Of a DNA stretch of 7,238 bases, positions 1-6,403 are shown one piece after another (positions within the stretch are counted from its first letter, which is position 1; each line of letters starts with the position of its first letter). The DNA lies in the NCBI GenBank assembly GCA_030744095.1, contig JASLRF010000187.1:1-7238 (forward strand). The letters run 5' to 3'. The position numbers and the translations under genes are program-made. The DNA is from Pirellulaceae bacterium. GTDB lineage: Bacteria; Planctomycetota; Planctomycetia; Pirellulales; Pirellulaceae. The notes under the pieces were generated by a model. It saw nothing but the letters and a program-made list of their open reading frames with translations. It ran no database searches and was not told where the DNA came from.

Positions 1-815
1 GGTTCGTTGTCGTAACTCTGTCGCAGGCGGATTCCCATCACTTGACCGCTCGGATGGAAGACGATCAGCGTGTCCGTCGGACCTTGGTAACCCACCACGT
101 CGTCGGCAGTGGGTGACGTGCGAATGCACGCACCCAGTGATGCACCAGTTGAGTCAACGACATCCAAAATCACTGCGTTGTCGATTTGCGGGATCAGTTC
201 TGCGGCATCAGGAAAAAACTGTCTTAACTCGGCGACGGAAACATCGTCGGGAAATCGTAGTGATGGGCGAATTCCAGCGAGCCGAGCACCGATACCTTCC
301 AAGATGGCCAGACTTGTTAAGGACGCGCCACTGACGGCATCCACGCCCTCGGTCTTGCCGGCATCCAGCCAATCGCGGCCAACCAGTGCCGACATGAAGG
401 TCTCGTCCTTGACGACATCGGCTACGTGTTCGACGGTGTCCGCACTATGGAGAACCTGCATTCCGATCACACGATCCTGGTCGTCGAAGGCAATCAACGT
501 GTTGGTTGATCCAGCGTAGCCAACGATCGAGTCACTGAGGGGCGACGTTTGCACTACATACCCGATTGCGTGATCGTCGTTGTAAACCGTCACAGCACTG
601 CGCTTGGTAAGTTGCGGTGAGAGAGAAGTCGCCGCGCCAAAAAACGGCCTTACGGCGGCAAGTGTGATTGGTGATTTGGCCGTTAAGGATTCGGCGTGTT
701 GCCAAGCGACGTGCTGGTCACGGATGAGCCACACGACCAGCATCAATCCGCCTAGCCGCAGTACGTGCAACAGGACGCCCAGCCGGCGTGAGGTCGTCCT
801 TGATAAGTCGCACAT
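1..815 (-). CDS. Membrane-anchored FMN-binding (NosR/RnfG-like) protein, C-terminus beyond the window
   Basis: This frame stays open from an ATG at 815-813 to the left edge and gives 271 residues; an in-frame TGA lies just upstream at 821-819. The N-terminus has basic residues and then one hydrophobic segment (about residues 12-31), so it is probably a signal anchor. Residues 159-165 read DAVSGAS and are followed by LTS, matching the flavinylation motif of FMN_bind domains in NqrC, RnfG and NosR, where ApbE attaches FMN to the last residue of D-x-x-(S/T)-G-A-T. Here that residue is Ser165 instead of the usual Thr; Thr167 is nearby. A segment at residues 91-127 is repeated at 234-270, so a second FMN_bind domain seems to begin before the edge. 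Such proteins pass electrons at the membrane, and NosR relatives continue into membrane helices and 4Fe-4S clusters, but that part is not visible here. A weak GGAGAG lies about 10 bases before the ATG. The family call is fairly sure; the substrate and partners are unknown. Confidence 0.8.
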   Translation of the reverse strand, partial: MCDLSRTTSRRLGVLLHVLRLGGLMLVVWLIRDQHVAWQHAESLTAKSPITLAAVRPFFGAATSLSPQLTKRSAVTVYNDDHAIGYVVQTSPLSDSIVGYAGSTNTLIAFDDQDRVIGMQVLHSADTVEHVADVVKDETFMSALVGRDWLDAGKTEGVDAVSGASLTSLAILEGIGARLAGIRPSLRFPDDVSVAELRQFFPDAAELIPQIDNAVILDVVDSTGASLGACIRTSPTADDVVGYQGPTDTLIVFHPSGQVMGIRLRQSYDNE

Positions 816-947
816 TTTCAGTCCACTCTCCAACCAGAGGAGTTCGTACAGCTTTCAGATCGTTCAGGGCTTCAAAAGTCAAGATCCAGTCATCTCTCCC
901 TCTGCAGACTTTTTCGCTTTGGAGGTTTTGGAGAGCCTTGAACATGT

Positions 948-1050
948 CCTTCTCCCTTCGGGAGAAGGTGGCCGAAGGCCGGATGAGGGGTGGCTGATTT
1001 CATTTCGCAGTTCGCCCCCTCATCCTATCCTTCTCCCCGAGGGGAGAAGG
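948..1050. repeat. Compound palindromic (REP-like) element: two hairpins and a linking stem
   Basis: Three nested pairings are visible. Hairpin A has a perfect 9-bp stem (948-956 with 960-968) and a TTC loop. A small GGCC/GGCC hairpin with a GAA loop follows at 970-980. GGATGAGGGG at 981-990 is the exact reverse complement of 1016-1025. Hairpin B has a 10-bp stem (1029-1038 with 1041-1050), and its arms share CCTTCTCCC with hairpin A. This two-headed design, with GGATGAGGG beside GGGAGAAGG, is typical of REP/BIME-like dispersed palindromes in many bacterial chromosomes. It fills most of the 305-base gap between the end of the oxidoreductase gene and the start of the FMN-binding gene, both on the minus strand, so it could end or weaken read-through or protect an RNA end. 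There is no T-tract, so it is not a standard intrinsic terminator. I see no gene in the rest of the gap (816-947 and 1051-1120). Confidence 0.8.
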
Positions 1051-1120
1051 GACTCGCTGCCGGCTTTTTCTCGTAGTCAAGAGCAAAGAAGTCTGTCTGG
1101 GAGATCGTGCAGCTTTTAAG

Positions 1121-3394
1121 TTACTTCGTCGCTGGCAACCACTGGACCGCGTCGGCATGAACATTGCCGCCGGATCCCGCCGTCGAAAGTGTGACCACGC
1201 TGGATTGCTCGGCCTGCAGTTCGACGTAACCTAACGAAATGAAACCATGTTCGAGTGGAGGAGGTGCCTGCATATCAATTCGAACCGTTCTTTCCTTTCC
1301 GCCCCCGGAGATACTCACTCCAACGGTGCGGCCGCGATTCTCGTGCGGTTGGTAGGCCAGACGGATTTCATAACGGCCAGCCTGTTTGGCCTTGAATGTG
1401 AAAGCAATCGAAGCCTTGCTGCCCTGCCCAGCGTAGCGATAGCCGTACAGTACATATCCCTTCAGTCCCGTGCCTTCCGTCCATTTGCCTGTGATGCTGG
1501 CCTGGCGGTCATCGACCACGACCCCTGCCAGGGTCTTGGGATCGAGTCCAGTTGGCGGGCCGTAGGCGCTCGCCACTGGGAGGTTCTTGGGCATGATGAT
1601 ATCGTCGAATACCGTCTTGCGGCGCGCCTGACCGGGAAGTTCCAGCAACGCCTTCAAGTCGTCCAAGTAATGCGTATAGACTTCGCGCGGCACGCAATCA
1701 TGCAAGACACAGATTGATGCGGCCTTGCCAACGACTTCGCCCATCATTCCGCAGGTTTTCATGACGCGCGTCGTTCCCAGTGCGCGGTGTGTCACGCTAA
1801 TGCACCGACCCGCCATGAACAGGTTGTCGATCTTGCGTGAATAGAAGCAGCGATACGGCACCGGATACCCAAATGCGCGGTCGATTCGGCGATCGTGCTC
1901 AGCAATCGAAATGAACGGGTTGTCTGGGAATTTTTGGGCATACTGTTTCTTGGGATAATGGAGATCGATCGACCAGGTGCTCGGGACACAGCCATCGGGG
2001 AATTCTCGTTTGGTGACGATGTCGTCTTGCGTGAGGATCACGTCGCCCAGCAAGCGGCGCGATTCGCGAGGCCCACCGATGAATGCGATCCAGGACAGCT
2101 TGGCATTGCGATGCTTGTCGCGGCCGTCCCGGTTCTTCATCGCATTAAAGGCACCGTACACCGCGCGAAAATTCCAGTCGCGAATCGTCTCGGCACCATC
2201 CAGAGGATCCTTATCAAACCCGCTTTCCCAGAACCACTGACCGTGATGATCGCGTGGATAGGGAAAGTCCTTCATTGCGAGGTCCAGCGCCCAGGGCGTT
2301 TCGGGGAATTCGACCGTCTGGTCCAGTTCTTCCCACGCCCACATGTTGCTCATCCCCATTCGGCCCTTGGGCGTCATCTCCCAATCTGCCTGGGCCAGGT
2401 ATCCGATCGTGCCGTGGCCGGTGCAGTCACTGAAGAAGCGTCCAGACAGACGGATGTGGGCGCCAGTTCGCGTATCAAAGGCGCCCACCGACGTGATGCG
2501 GTTGTTCTCGGTTGCGACCTTGTAGGCATGGTGGTTGAGAAACAGATCGATATTCTTTTCGAGCCGCACGATCGTTTCTTTCTTGTCGTCGCCGAATTCC
2601 TCGGCCCGCCCAGGTGATTTGGTGGCGTGGTCGGCGAACTCGTCAATGATCTCGCCGATGCGAGGAAATTTGCCGCGTCGAACCATGCCCTTGGCCCACA
2701 CCCGAACTTCGCTCGACCCATTGCCGCCGATCACCGGTCTATTCTGTACAAGCGCATCTTTTCAACCCAACCGTGCCGCCGAGAGTGCAGCTCCCATTCC
2801 GGAGTAGCCGCCACCAACCACGACCAGGTCATAGCCGCCTTTTTGGATGGGCTGATCGGGCAAGCCGAGCAGCTTCCGGCGCCACGCCGACAAGATATCG
2901 TTGCCTGTGGGTGGCGTCGATTCCAGATCCTTAGTGAATAGAATCGCGTCGCAGCGGCCATCGAAGCCCGTCAAGTCATGCAAGCCGAGACGTATCTCCG
3001 TTTTCGTCAATTCGATCTGGCCACCGTCGTGCCAGATCCACCGGGCACCGCGCGTCCCGAATGTCTCCTTCAGCGGTTGGCCATCGACCAGCAGTTGGAA
3101 CCTTCCTGGCTGACCAGGTGCCTTCCAGTGCGCCACCCAGTCTTTGGTGCGGACCCAGACTCGGTATATTCCCGTTGACGGAAACTCGACATCCTTCGTG
3201 GCATCCTTGACCGGGCGACCCATGCCATGTGCCAACAGATATGGCGACCCCATTGTGTCGATGAACTGTGTGTCCAGCATCCAGCCACCGTGGTCGCCAA
3301 AGCTCTCGGCTTCAACCAGCAGCTGATCGGCTGCATCCGCCGTGGTCACGCAAATTGCTAAACATGCCGCAATAAATCCGCCGCGTAAACTCAT
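1121..3394 (-). pseudogene. Secreted FAD-dependent oxidoreductase with golvesin-like C-terminal domain, interrupted by in-frame TGA
   Basis: Read through the TGA, this frame encodes 757 residues. Residues 1-21 look like a Sec signal peptide ending ADA before ADQ. Residues about 22-175 form a beta-rich carbohydrate-binding-like domain. Residues 189-201 are the FAD-binding Rossmann motif, with GGGYSGMG at 194-201. Codon 211 (2764-2762) is TGA. The frame then continues unchanged with KDALVQNRPVIGGNGSSEV, which matches the second strand and GGN-SSE motif of the FAD_oxidored family (PF12831). A further family block, AGRCIS with RALGTTRVMKTCGMMG, lies near residues 528-550. From about residue 622 to the end is a golvesin/xanthan-lyase-type domain with typical GRYEIRLAY and HADAVQWLP segments. 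Termination at 211 would leave only the signal peptide, N-terminal domain and a stub of the FAD fold. A GTG at 2734 could start a 537-residue product, but that would lack the FAD-binding glycines. The rest of the gene looks undamaged, so the stop is recent, a sequence error or recoded. The substrate is unknown. Confidence 0.82.
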
Positions 3395-3400
3395 TCGTTT

Positions 3401-3406
3401 ATCCTC
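3401..3406 (-). promoter_or_regulatory. Shine-Dalgarno site fixing the oxidoreductase start at 3394
   Basis: GAGGAT on the minus strand lies six bases before the ATG at 3394-3392, which begins MSLRGGF and leads straight into a signal peptide. The frame is open to an earlier ATG at 3424, but that start would add ten charged residues ([10 protein letters not shown]) before the signal peptide and would place this ribosome site inside the gene. The later start is preferred. Confidence 0.7.
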
Positions 3407-3432
3407 GTTTGTGATTCGCCCCACGCAGTTGC

Positions 3433-3461
3433 AGGCTATCTCAAGCTGACAAGAGTTTCAA
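3433..3461 (-). promoter_or_regulatory. Possible sigma70 promoter of the oxidoreductase gene
   Basis: On the minus strand TTGAAA (3461-3456) is followed after exactly 17 bases by TAGCCT (3438-3433). The -35 box is good. The -10 box keeps only T1, A2 and T6 of TATAAT. Transcription would start about 30 bases before the ATG at 3394. The position is right but the -10 is weak, so this is tentative. Confidence 0.3.
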
Positions 3462-3504
3462 TTGGCAGATCGAATTGTGTGTCGGTCGGTCTGCCGGATG
3501 GGGG

Positions 3505-3569
3505 CGGGAGTCTTTTTCGGTCACCGTTTTCTACCATGCTCATGCAGGATCGTCCGAAAAAGACTCCCG
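3505..3569. repeat. Perfect 16-bp inverted repeat with 33-base spacer in the divergent intergenic region
   Basis: CGGGAGTCTTTTTCGG at 3505-3520 is the exact reverse complement of 3554-3569. One mismatch further out (3504/3570), three more G-C pairs are possible. The spacer (3521-3553) contains the direct repeat CATG-CT-CATG. As RNA it would form a long hairpin on either strand. It lies upstream of both predicted promoters, between two genes that point away from each other, so it is in neither mRNA leader and is not where a terminator of either gene would be. It could be a regulator-binding site, a small miniature transposable or REP-type element, or the end of an unseen small RNA. The rest of 3395-3765 holds the two predicted promoters and ribosome sites and nothing else I recognise. 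Confidence 0.85.
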
Positions 3570-3681
3570 ACCCACTCGCCGCCGTTGCCATCGGTGGTGG
3601 ACAATATCAATCTACCATGATCGTCCCGAGAAGGATCGCCGCGATTGCGATTCACGTCTTCGGAAGACGAACTTTGGTTCG

Positions 3682-3710
3682 TTGACACGCGCCCTGAACC
3701 GCGCTAGAAT
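3682..3710 (+). promoter_or_regulatory. Near-consensus sigma70 promoter of acs
   Basis: TTGACA at 3682-3687 is a perfect -35 box. It is followed after 17 bases by TAGAAT at 3705-3710, a -10 box with one mismatch. Transcription should start near 3717, giving a leader of about 50 bases before the acs ATG at 3766. This is the best promoter in the window and suggests strong housekeeping-type expression of acs. It also argues that acs does not start at the upstream in-frame ATG at 3475. Confidence 0.7.
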
Positions 3711-3751
3711 TCGGCTTCAAAGCCCCGGTTTCAGCGATGTTCTTGCTACGC

Positions 3752-3762
3752 GGAGGAGAAGG
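3752..3762 (+). promoter_or_regulatory. Ribosome binding site fixing the acs start
   Basis: The purine run GGAGGAGAAGG sits just before the ATG at 3766, with nine bases between GGAGG and the start. The reading frame is open back to 3475, but those 97 codons carry the predicted promoter and the inverted repeat and would lengthen the protein well past family size. This site settles the start at 3766. Confidence 0.8.
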
Positions 3763-3765
3763 CGA

Positions 3766-5727
3766 ATGTCCGAAAGTTCCAGCGGCCAAATCGACTCGGT
3801 CATGACCGAAAAGCGGCTCTTTCCGCCCAGTGACGAGTTTTCGTCACACGCTGCGATTGGGTCGATGGAAGCCTATCAGACGCTGTATGACGAAGCGAAA
3901 GCCGATCCGGAAGCGTTCTGGGCCCGCCTGGCGAAGGAGGAACTGCATTGGTTCGAGCCCTTTACCAAGACCCTTCAGTGGGAAGCCCCCTTTGCCAAAT
4001 GGTTCACTGGTGGCAAGACGAACGTTTCTTACAACTGCCTGGACGCGCACTTGGATACAGAGCGCCGTAACAAGCCGGCCATCGTCTGGGAAGGCGAACC
4101 CGGCGACCAGCGGACGCTGACGTACGAACAGCTGCACCAGGAAGTTTCGAAGTTTGCCAACGTGCTGAAGACGTTGGGTGTTGGCCAGGGCGACGTCGTT
4201 TCGATCTATATGCCGATGACTCCCGAGTTGGCGGTTGCGATGTTGGCCTGTGCCCGATTGGGTGCCATCCATTCAGTTATCTTTGCCGGCTTCTCTGCCG
4301 AAGCGATTGCCGACCGTAACAACGACGCCAAAGCAAAGCTGCAGCTGACTGCCGACGGAGCCTGGCGGCGCGGCAAGGCGTTGCCACTGAAAGAGACAGT
4401 AGACGAAGCACTCTCCAAGTCACCGACCGTCGAAAAGTGCGTGGTGTTGCGTCGCGTGGAAAACGACGTTGCGATGCAGGAAGGACGCGATTTCTGGTGG
4501 CATGACCTGATGGACACAGCTTCGGCCGATTGCCCCGCCGAACCGGTCGATAGCGAGAATACGCTGTTCATTCTCTACACCAGCGGTTCGACGGGGAAGC
4601 CCAAAGGGATTCGACACACAAGCGCGGGCTACAACCTGTTCGCCAAGAAAACGTTCGAGTGGGTCTTTGACTACCGCGATGAAGATATCTTCTGGTGCAC
4701 GGCCGACTGTGGTTGGATCACCGGCCACAGTTACATCGTGTACGGTCCGCTCTCGGCTGGTGCGACCGTAATGATGTACGAAGGCGCGCCCAATTGGCCA
4801 GAGGAAGATCGATTCTGGTCGATCGTAGATAGATACAAAGTCACTGTGCTCTACACCGCGCCGACGGCCATTCGCGCCTTCATCAAGTGGGGCGATCATC
4901 ACGTTGAAAAACACGACTTGTCCAGCCTGAGATTACTGGGCACAGTTGGCGAAGGGATCAATCCGGAAGCGTGGATGTGGTACCACGAGAAAATCGGTGG
5001 CCAGCGCTGTCCAATCGTCGACACATGGTGGCAGACGGAAACCGGCGGCATCATGATGTCGCCTTTGCCGGGCGCGATTCCGACGAAGCCGGGTAGCTGT
5101 ACCAAGCCGGTGCCGGGTGTCATTCCCTCAATCGTAGATGAGAACCTGGATGAAGTACCAGCCAATCACGGTGGAATGCTCTGTGTGGCGCACCCGTGGC
5201 CGGGGATGTTGCGTGGGATCTGGCACGACGACGACCGTTATGTCGAACAATACTGGAGTAAGGTTCCTGGCAAATATCTGACCGGTGACAATGCCCGTTG
5301 CGACGACGATGGCTACTATTGGATCATGGGTCGCATCGACGACGTGATTAACGTTTCCGGGCACCGGCTGAGCACGATCGAAGTCGAAAGCGCGCTCGTA
5401 AGTCACCCGAAAGTTGCCGAATCGGCCGCGGTCGGTCGTCCTCACGAGCTCAAAGGCCAGGCGATCGCGGTTTTCGTGACGATCAAAGGCGGCGAAGAGC
5501 CGTCGGAAGAGCTCCGCAAAGAACTTCGCCAACATGTGCGGAAAGAGATCGGCGCGCTGGCCTCGCCCGATGATATTCGTTTTACCAGCGCCTTGCCCAA
5601 GACCCGCAGCGGAAAGATCATGCGCCGACTGTTGCGAGACATTGCCGCCGGCAAGGAAGCTGCCGGTGACACGAGCACACTGGAGGACTACAGCGTTCTG
5701 GCGAAGCTGCGTGACGACGAAGAGTAA
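3766..5727 (+). CDS. acs: Acetyl-CoA synthetase (AMP-forming, EC 6.2.1.1)
   Basis: This 653-residue protein joins acetate, ATP and CoA into acetyl-CoA through an acetyl-AMP intermediate in the cytoplasm. It lets the cell use or recapture acetate for the TCA and glyoxylate routes. All adenylation motifs are present in order: the phosphate loop [10 protein letters not shown] at 272-281, YTAPTAIR at 363-370, WWQTETGG at 421-428, the hinge segment around [18 protein letters not shown] with [11 protein letters not shown], and the C-terminal RSGKIMRR, whose catalytic lysine is K617. Against Salmonella Acs the numbering is shifted by eight: W422 corresponds to Trp414, which limits the acyl pocket to acetate, and K617 to Lys609. 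In well-studied bacteria that lysine is acetylated to switch the enzyme off, and the surrounding motif is intact here. The length is normal for the family. The gene has its own promoter and ribosome site and seems monocistronic. The next gene is on the opposite strand 190 bases on, and the gap holds no convincing terminator, only a 4-bp stem at 5729-5740 with no T-tract. Confidence 0.97.
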   Translation: MSESSSGQIDSVMTEKRLFPPSDEFSSHAAIGSMEAYQTLYDEAKADPEAFWARLAKEELHWFEPFTKTLQWEAPFAKWFTGGKTNVSYNCLDAHLDTERRNKPAIVWEGEPGDQRTLTYEQLHQEVSKFANVLKTLGVGQGDVVSIYMPMTPELAVAMLACARLGAIHSVIFAGFSAEAIADRNNDAKAKLQLTADGAWRRGKALPLKETVDEALSKSPTVEKCVVLRRVENDVAMQEGRDFWWHDLMDTASADCPAEPVDSENTLFILYTSGSTGKPKGIRHTSAGYNLFAKKTFEWVFDYRDEDIFWCTADCGWITGHSYIVYGPLSAGATVMMYEGAPNWPEEDRFWSIVDRYKVTVLYTAPTAIRAFIKWGDHHVEKHDLSSLRLLGTVGEGINPEAWMWYHEKIGGQRCPIVDTWWQTETGGIMMSPLPGAIPTKPGSCTKPVPGVIPSIVDENLDEVPANHGGMLCVAHPWPGMLRGIWHDDDRYVEQYWSKVPGKYLTGDNARCDDDGYYWIMGRIDDVINVSGHRLSTIEVESALVSHPKVAESAAVGRPHELKGQAIAVFVTIKGGEEPSEELRKELRQHVRKEIGALASPDDIRFTSALPKTRSGKIMRRLLRDIAAGKEAAGDTSTLEDYSVLAKLRDDEE

Positions 5728-5917
5728 CGGGCGGGAGCCCAGTGCGCTTTGTGTCAAGTTTCAATTTGAGGGTAGTGCGAGGGCATCATGCGTACAGCGC
5801 ATAGACAGCGACCACACGACCGTGAGATCTGATCACCTAAAATATGGGAACGACCTCATCGCCGTGGAAGTGCCGATGCGTGATACTCAGCTGCGCATTC
5901 GTTAACGCACTCGCCAA

Positions 5918-6145
5918 TTATTTGGACGCGCTTCCTTCGTCGGTTGCTCCACCTTCTTCGGACGTTCCGCCTTCTTCGGAGGTTCCTCCTCCTTCGGACG
6001 TTCCTCCCATCATCTGCTGCTCGTAGTCAGGGCTATCGTAGAGCTGTTGGGTTTCAGCTTCAGTTGAAGGTGCCTCACCTCCACTACATCCAAAGCAAAA
6101 AAGCAGGCCAGCCGCCAGAATTCCAAAACGCAATATGTCCCTCAC
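5918..6145 (-). CDS. Small acidic putative lipoprotein with Gly/Ser/Thr/Glu hexapeptide repeats
   Basis: I do not recognise a named family. The predicted product has 75 residues and starts at a GTG (6145-6143) with a clear ribosome site; a longer reading to an ATG at 6235 has a non-hydrophobic 30-residue lead and is not preferred. Residues 4-18 are hydrophobic and run into LLFCFGC-SGGE, so Cys20 could be lipidated, although Cys at -3 and Phe at -2 make the lipobox non-canonical. The mature part is short and acidic. After a middle segment (YDSPDYEQQMM) it ends in four hexapeptide units of the form GGTSEE and a GSASK tail, so it is probably disordered. It is divergent to the DUF1559 gene, with 258 bases between the two starts. 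Small lipoproteins beside DUF1559 genes are common in planctomycetes, which supports a real gene, but the function is unknown. Confidence 0.65.
   Translation of the reverse strand: MRDILRFGILAAGLLFCFGCSGGEAPSTEAETQQLYDSPDYEQQMMGGTSEGGGTSEEGGTSEEGGATDEGSASK
5936..6007 (-). repeat. Four tandem 18-bp units encoding GGTSEG/GGTSEE/GGTSEE/GGATDE
   Basis: Positions 5936-6007 contain four contiguous 18-bp units that keep the lipoprotein frame. The two middle copies encode identical peptides and the one nearest the C-terminus has drifted most. A unit of 18 bp lets copy number change without a frameshift, so the tail length may vary between strains. Confidence 0.85.
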
Positions 6146-6151
6146 CGCTAA

Positions 6152-6157
6152 CTCCTT
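6152..6157 (-). promoter_or_regulatory. Shine-Dalgarno site supporting the GTG start of the lipoprotein
   Basis: AAGGAG on the minus strand stands six bases before the GTG at 6145-6143. This spacing is ideal and puts the start immediately before the hydrophobic signal segment. It is the reason for choosing GTG over the upstream ATG. Confidence 0.7.
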
Positions 6158-6309
6158 CGCAAAAGGTCCAAACAACGATTCCTGTACTTCTGCACTAATG
6201 ATAATCTCCCTCTGCCGCTCTGCCGAGCCACCCATGCTTCAGGGGGGCTTTAAGTCAACTTAGCGGATCAAACGCGAATCTCAACTAAGAAAGTGAAACC
6301 AAATGAAGC

Positions 6310-6338
6310 TTGATTCCAAGAAGCCGATCAGTTTTAAT
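6310..6338 (+). promoter_or_regulatory. Probable sigma70 promoter of the DUF1559 gene
   Basis: TTGATT at 6310-6315 and TTTAAT at 6333-6338 are separated by 17 bases, with four and five matches to the consensus boxes. Transcription would begin near 6345, leaving a leader of about 59 bases. A small GATTG/CAATC stem (6348-6352 with 6362-6366) would lie at the start of that leader. The lipoprotein promoter on the other strand is not clear. The rest of 6146-6403 is AT-richer spacer with nothing recognisable. Confidence 0.5.
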
Positions 6339-6403
6339 CGAATTGTAGATTGGTTTTATCTCAATCATTGTCACCTCATTACTTATTGTGGGAGTTTTGG
6401 CTC

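Noticed and set aside
109..519. 136-residue plus-strand frame
   Set aside because: It is the antisense shadow of the FMN-binding gene, whose minus-strand translation shows a clear family motif.
718..945. 75-residue minus-strand frame overlapping the start of the FMN-binding gene
   Set aside because: It matches no family I recognise and overlaps the FMN-binding gene by about 98 bases in another frame. Its only ribosome-like sequence is part of the palindromic repeat. A small leader gene cannot be fully excluded.
1895..2617. 240-residue plus-strand frame
   Set aside because: It is opposite the conserved FAD oxidoreductase sequence and has no family features of its own.
2734..2764. Frameshift as the cause of the split oxidoreductase
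   Set aside because: Nine codons lie between the TGA and the GTG at 2734, all in the same frame with family-like sequence. The defect is a nonsense codon, not an insertion or deletion.
3475..3765. In-frame 97-codon extension upstream of acs with an ATG at 3475
   Set aside because: It contains the predicted -35/-10 promoter and the inverted repeat, has arginine-rich low-quality sequence, and a much better ribosome site lies at 3752-3762 before the ATG at 3766, which gives a normal family length.
5729..5740. GGGC-GGGA-GCCC hairpin just after acs as a terminator
   Set aside because: The stem is only 4 bp and no T-tract follows.
5128..5757. 209-residue minus-strand frame
   Set aside because: It is the antisense shadow of the C-terminal half of acs, where the plus strand carries the conserved hinge and catalytic lysine motifs.
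5788..5802. ATGCG-TACAG-CGCAT hairpin in the acs/lipoprotein gap
   Set aside because: A 5-bp stem without a T-tract is within chance expectation and too weak for a terminator call.
5534..5905. Plus-strand frame running past the acs stop, ending in a protein-like stretch (YGNDLIAVEVPMRD)
   Set aside because: Its first half is a shadow of acs. The tail beyond 5728 has no start with a ribosome site and no recognisable family, so a gene remnant is possible but unsupported.
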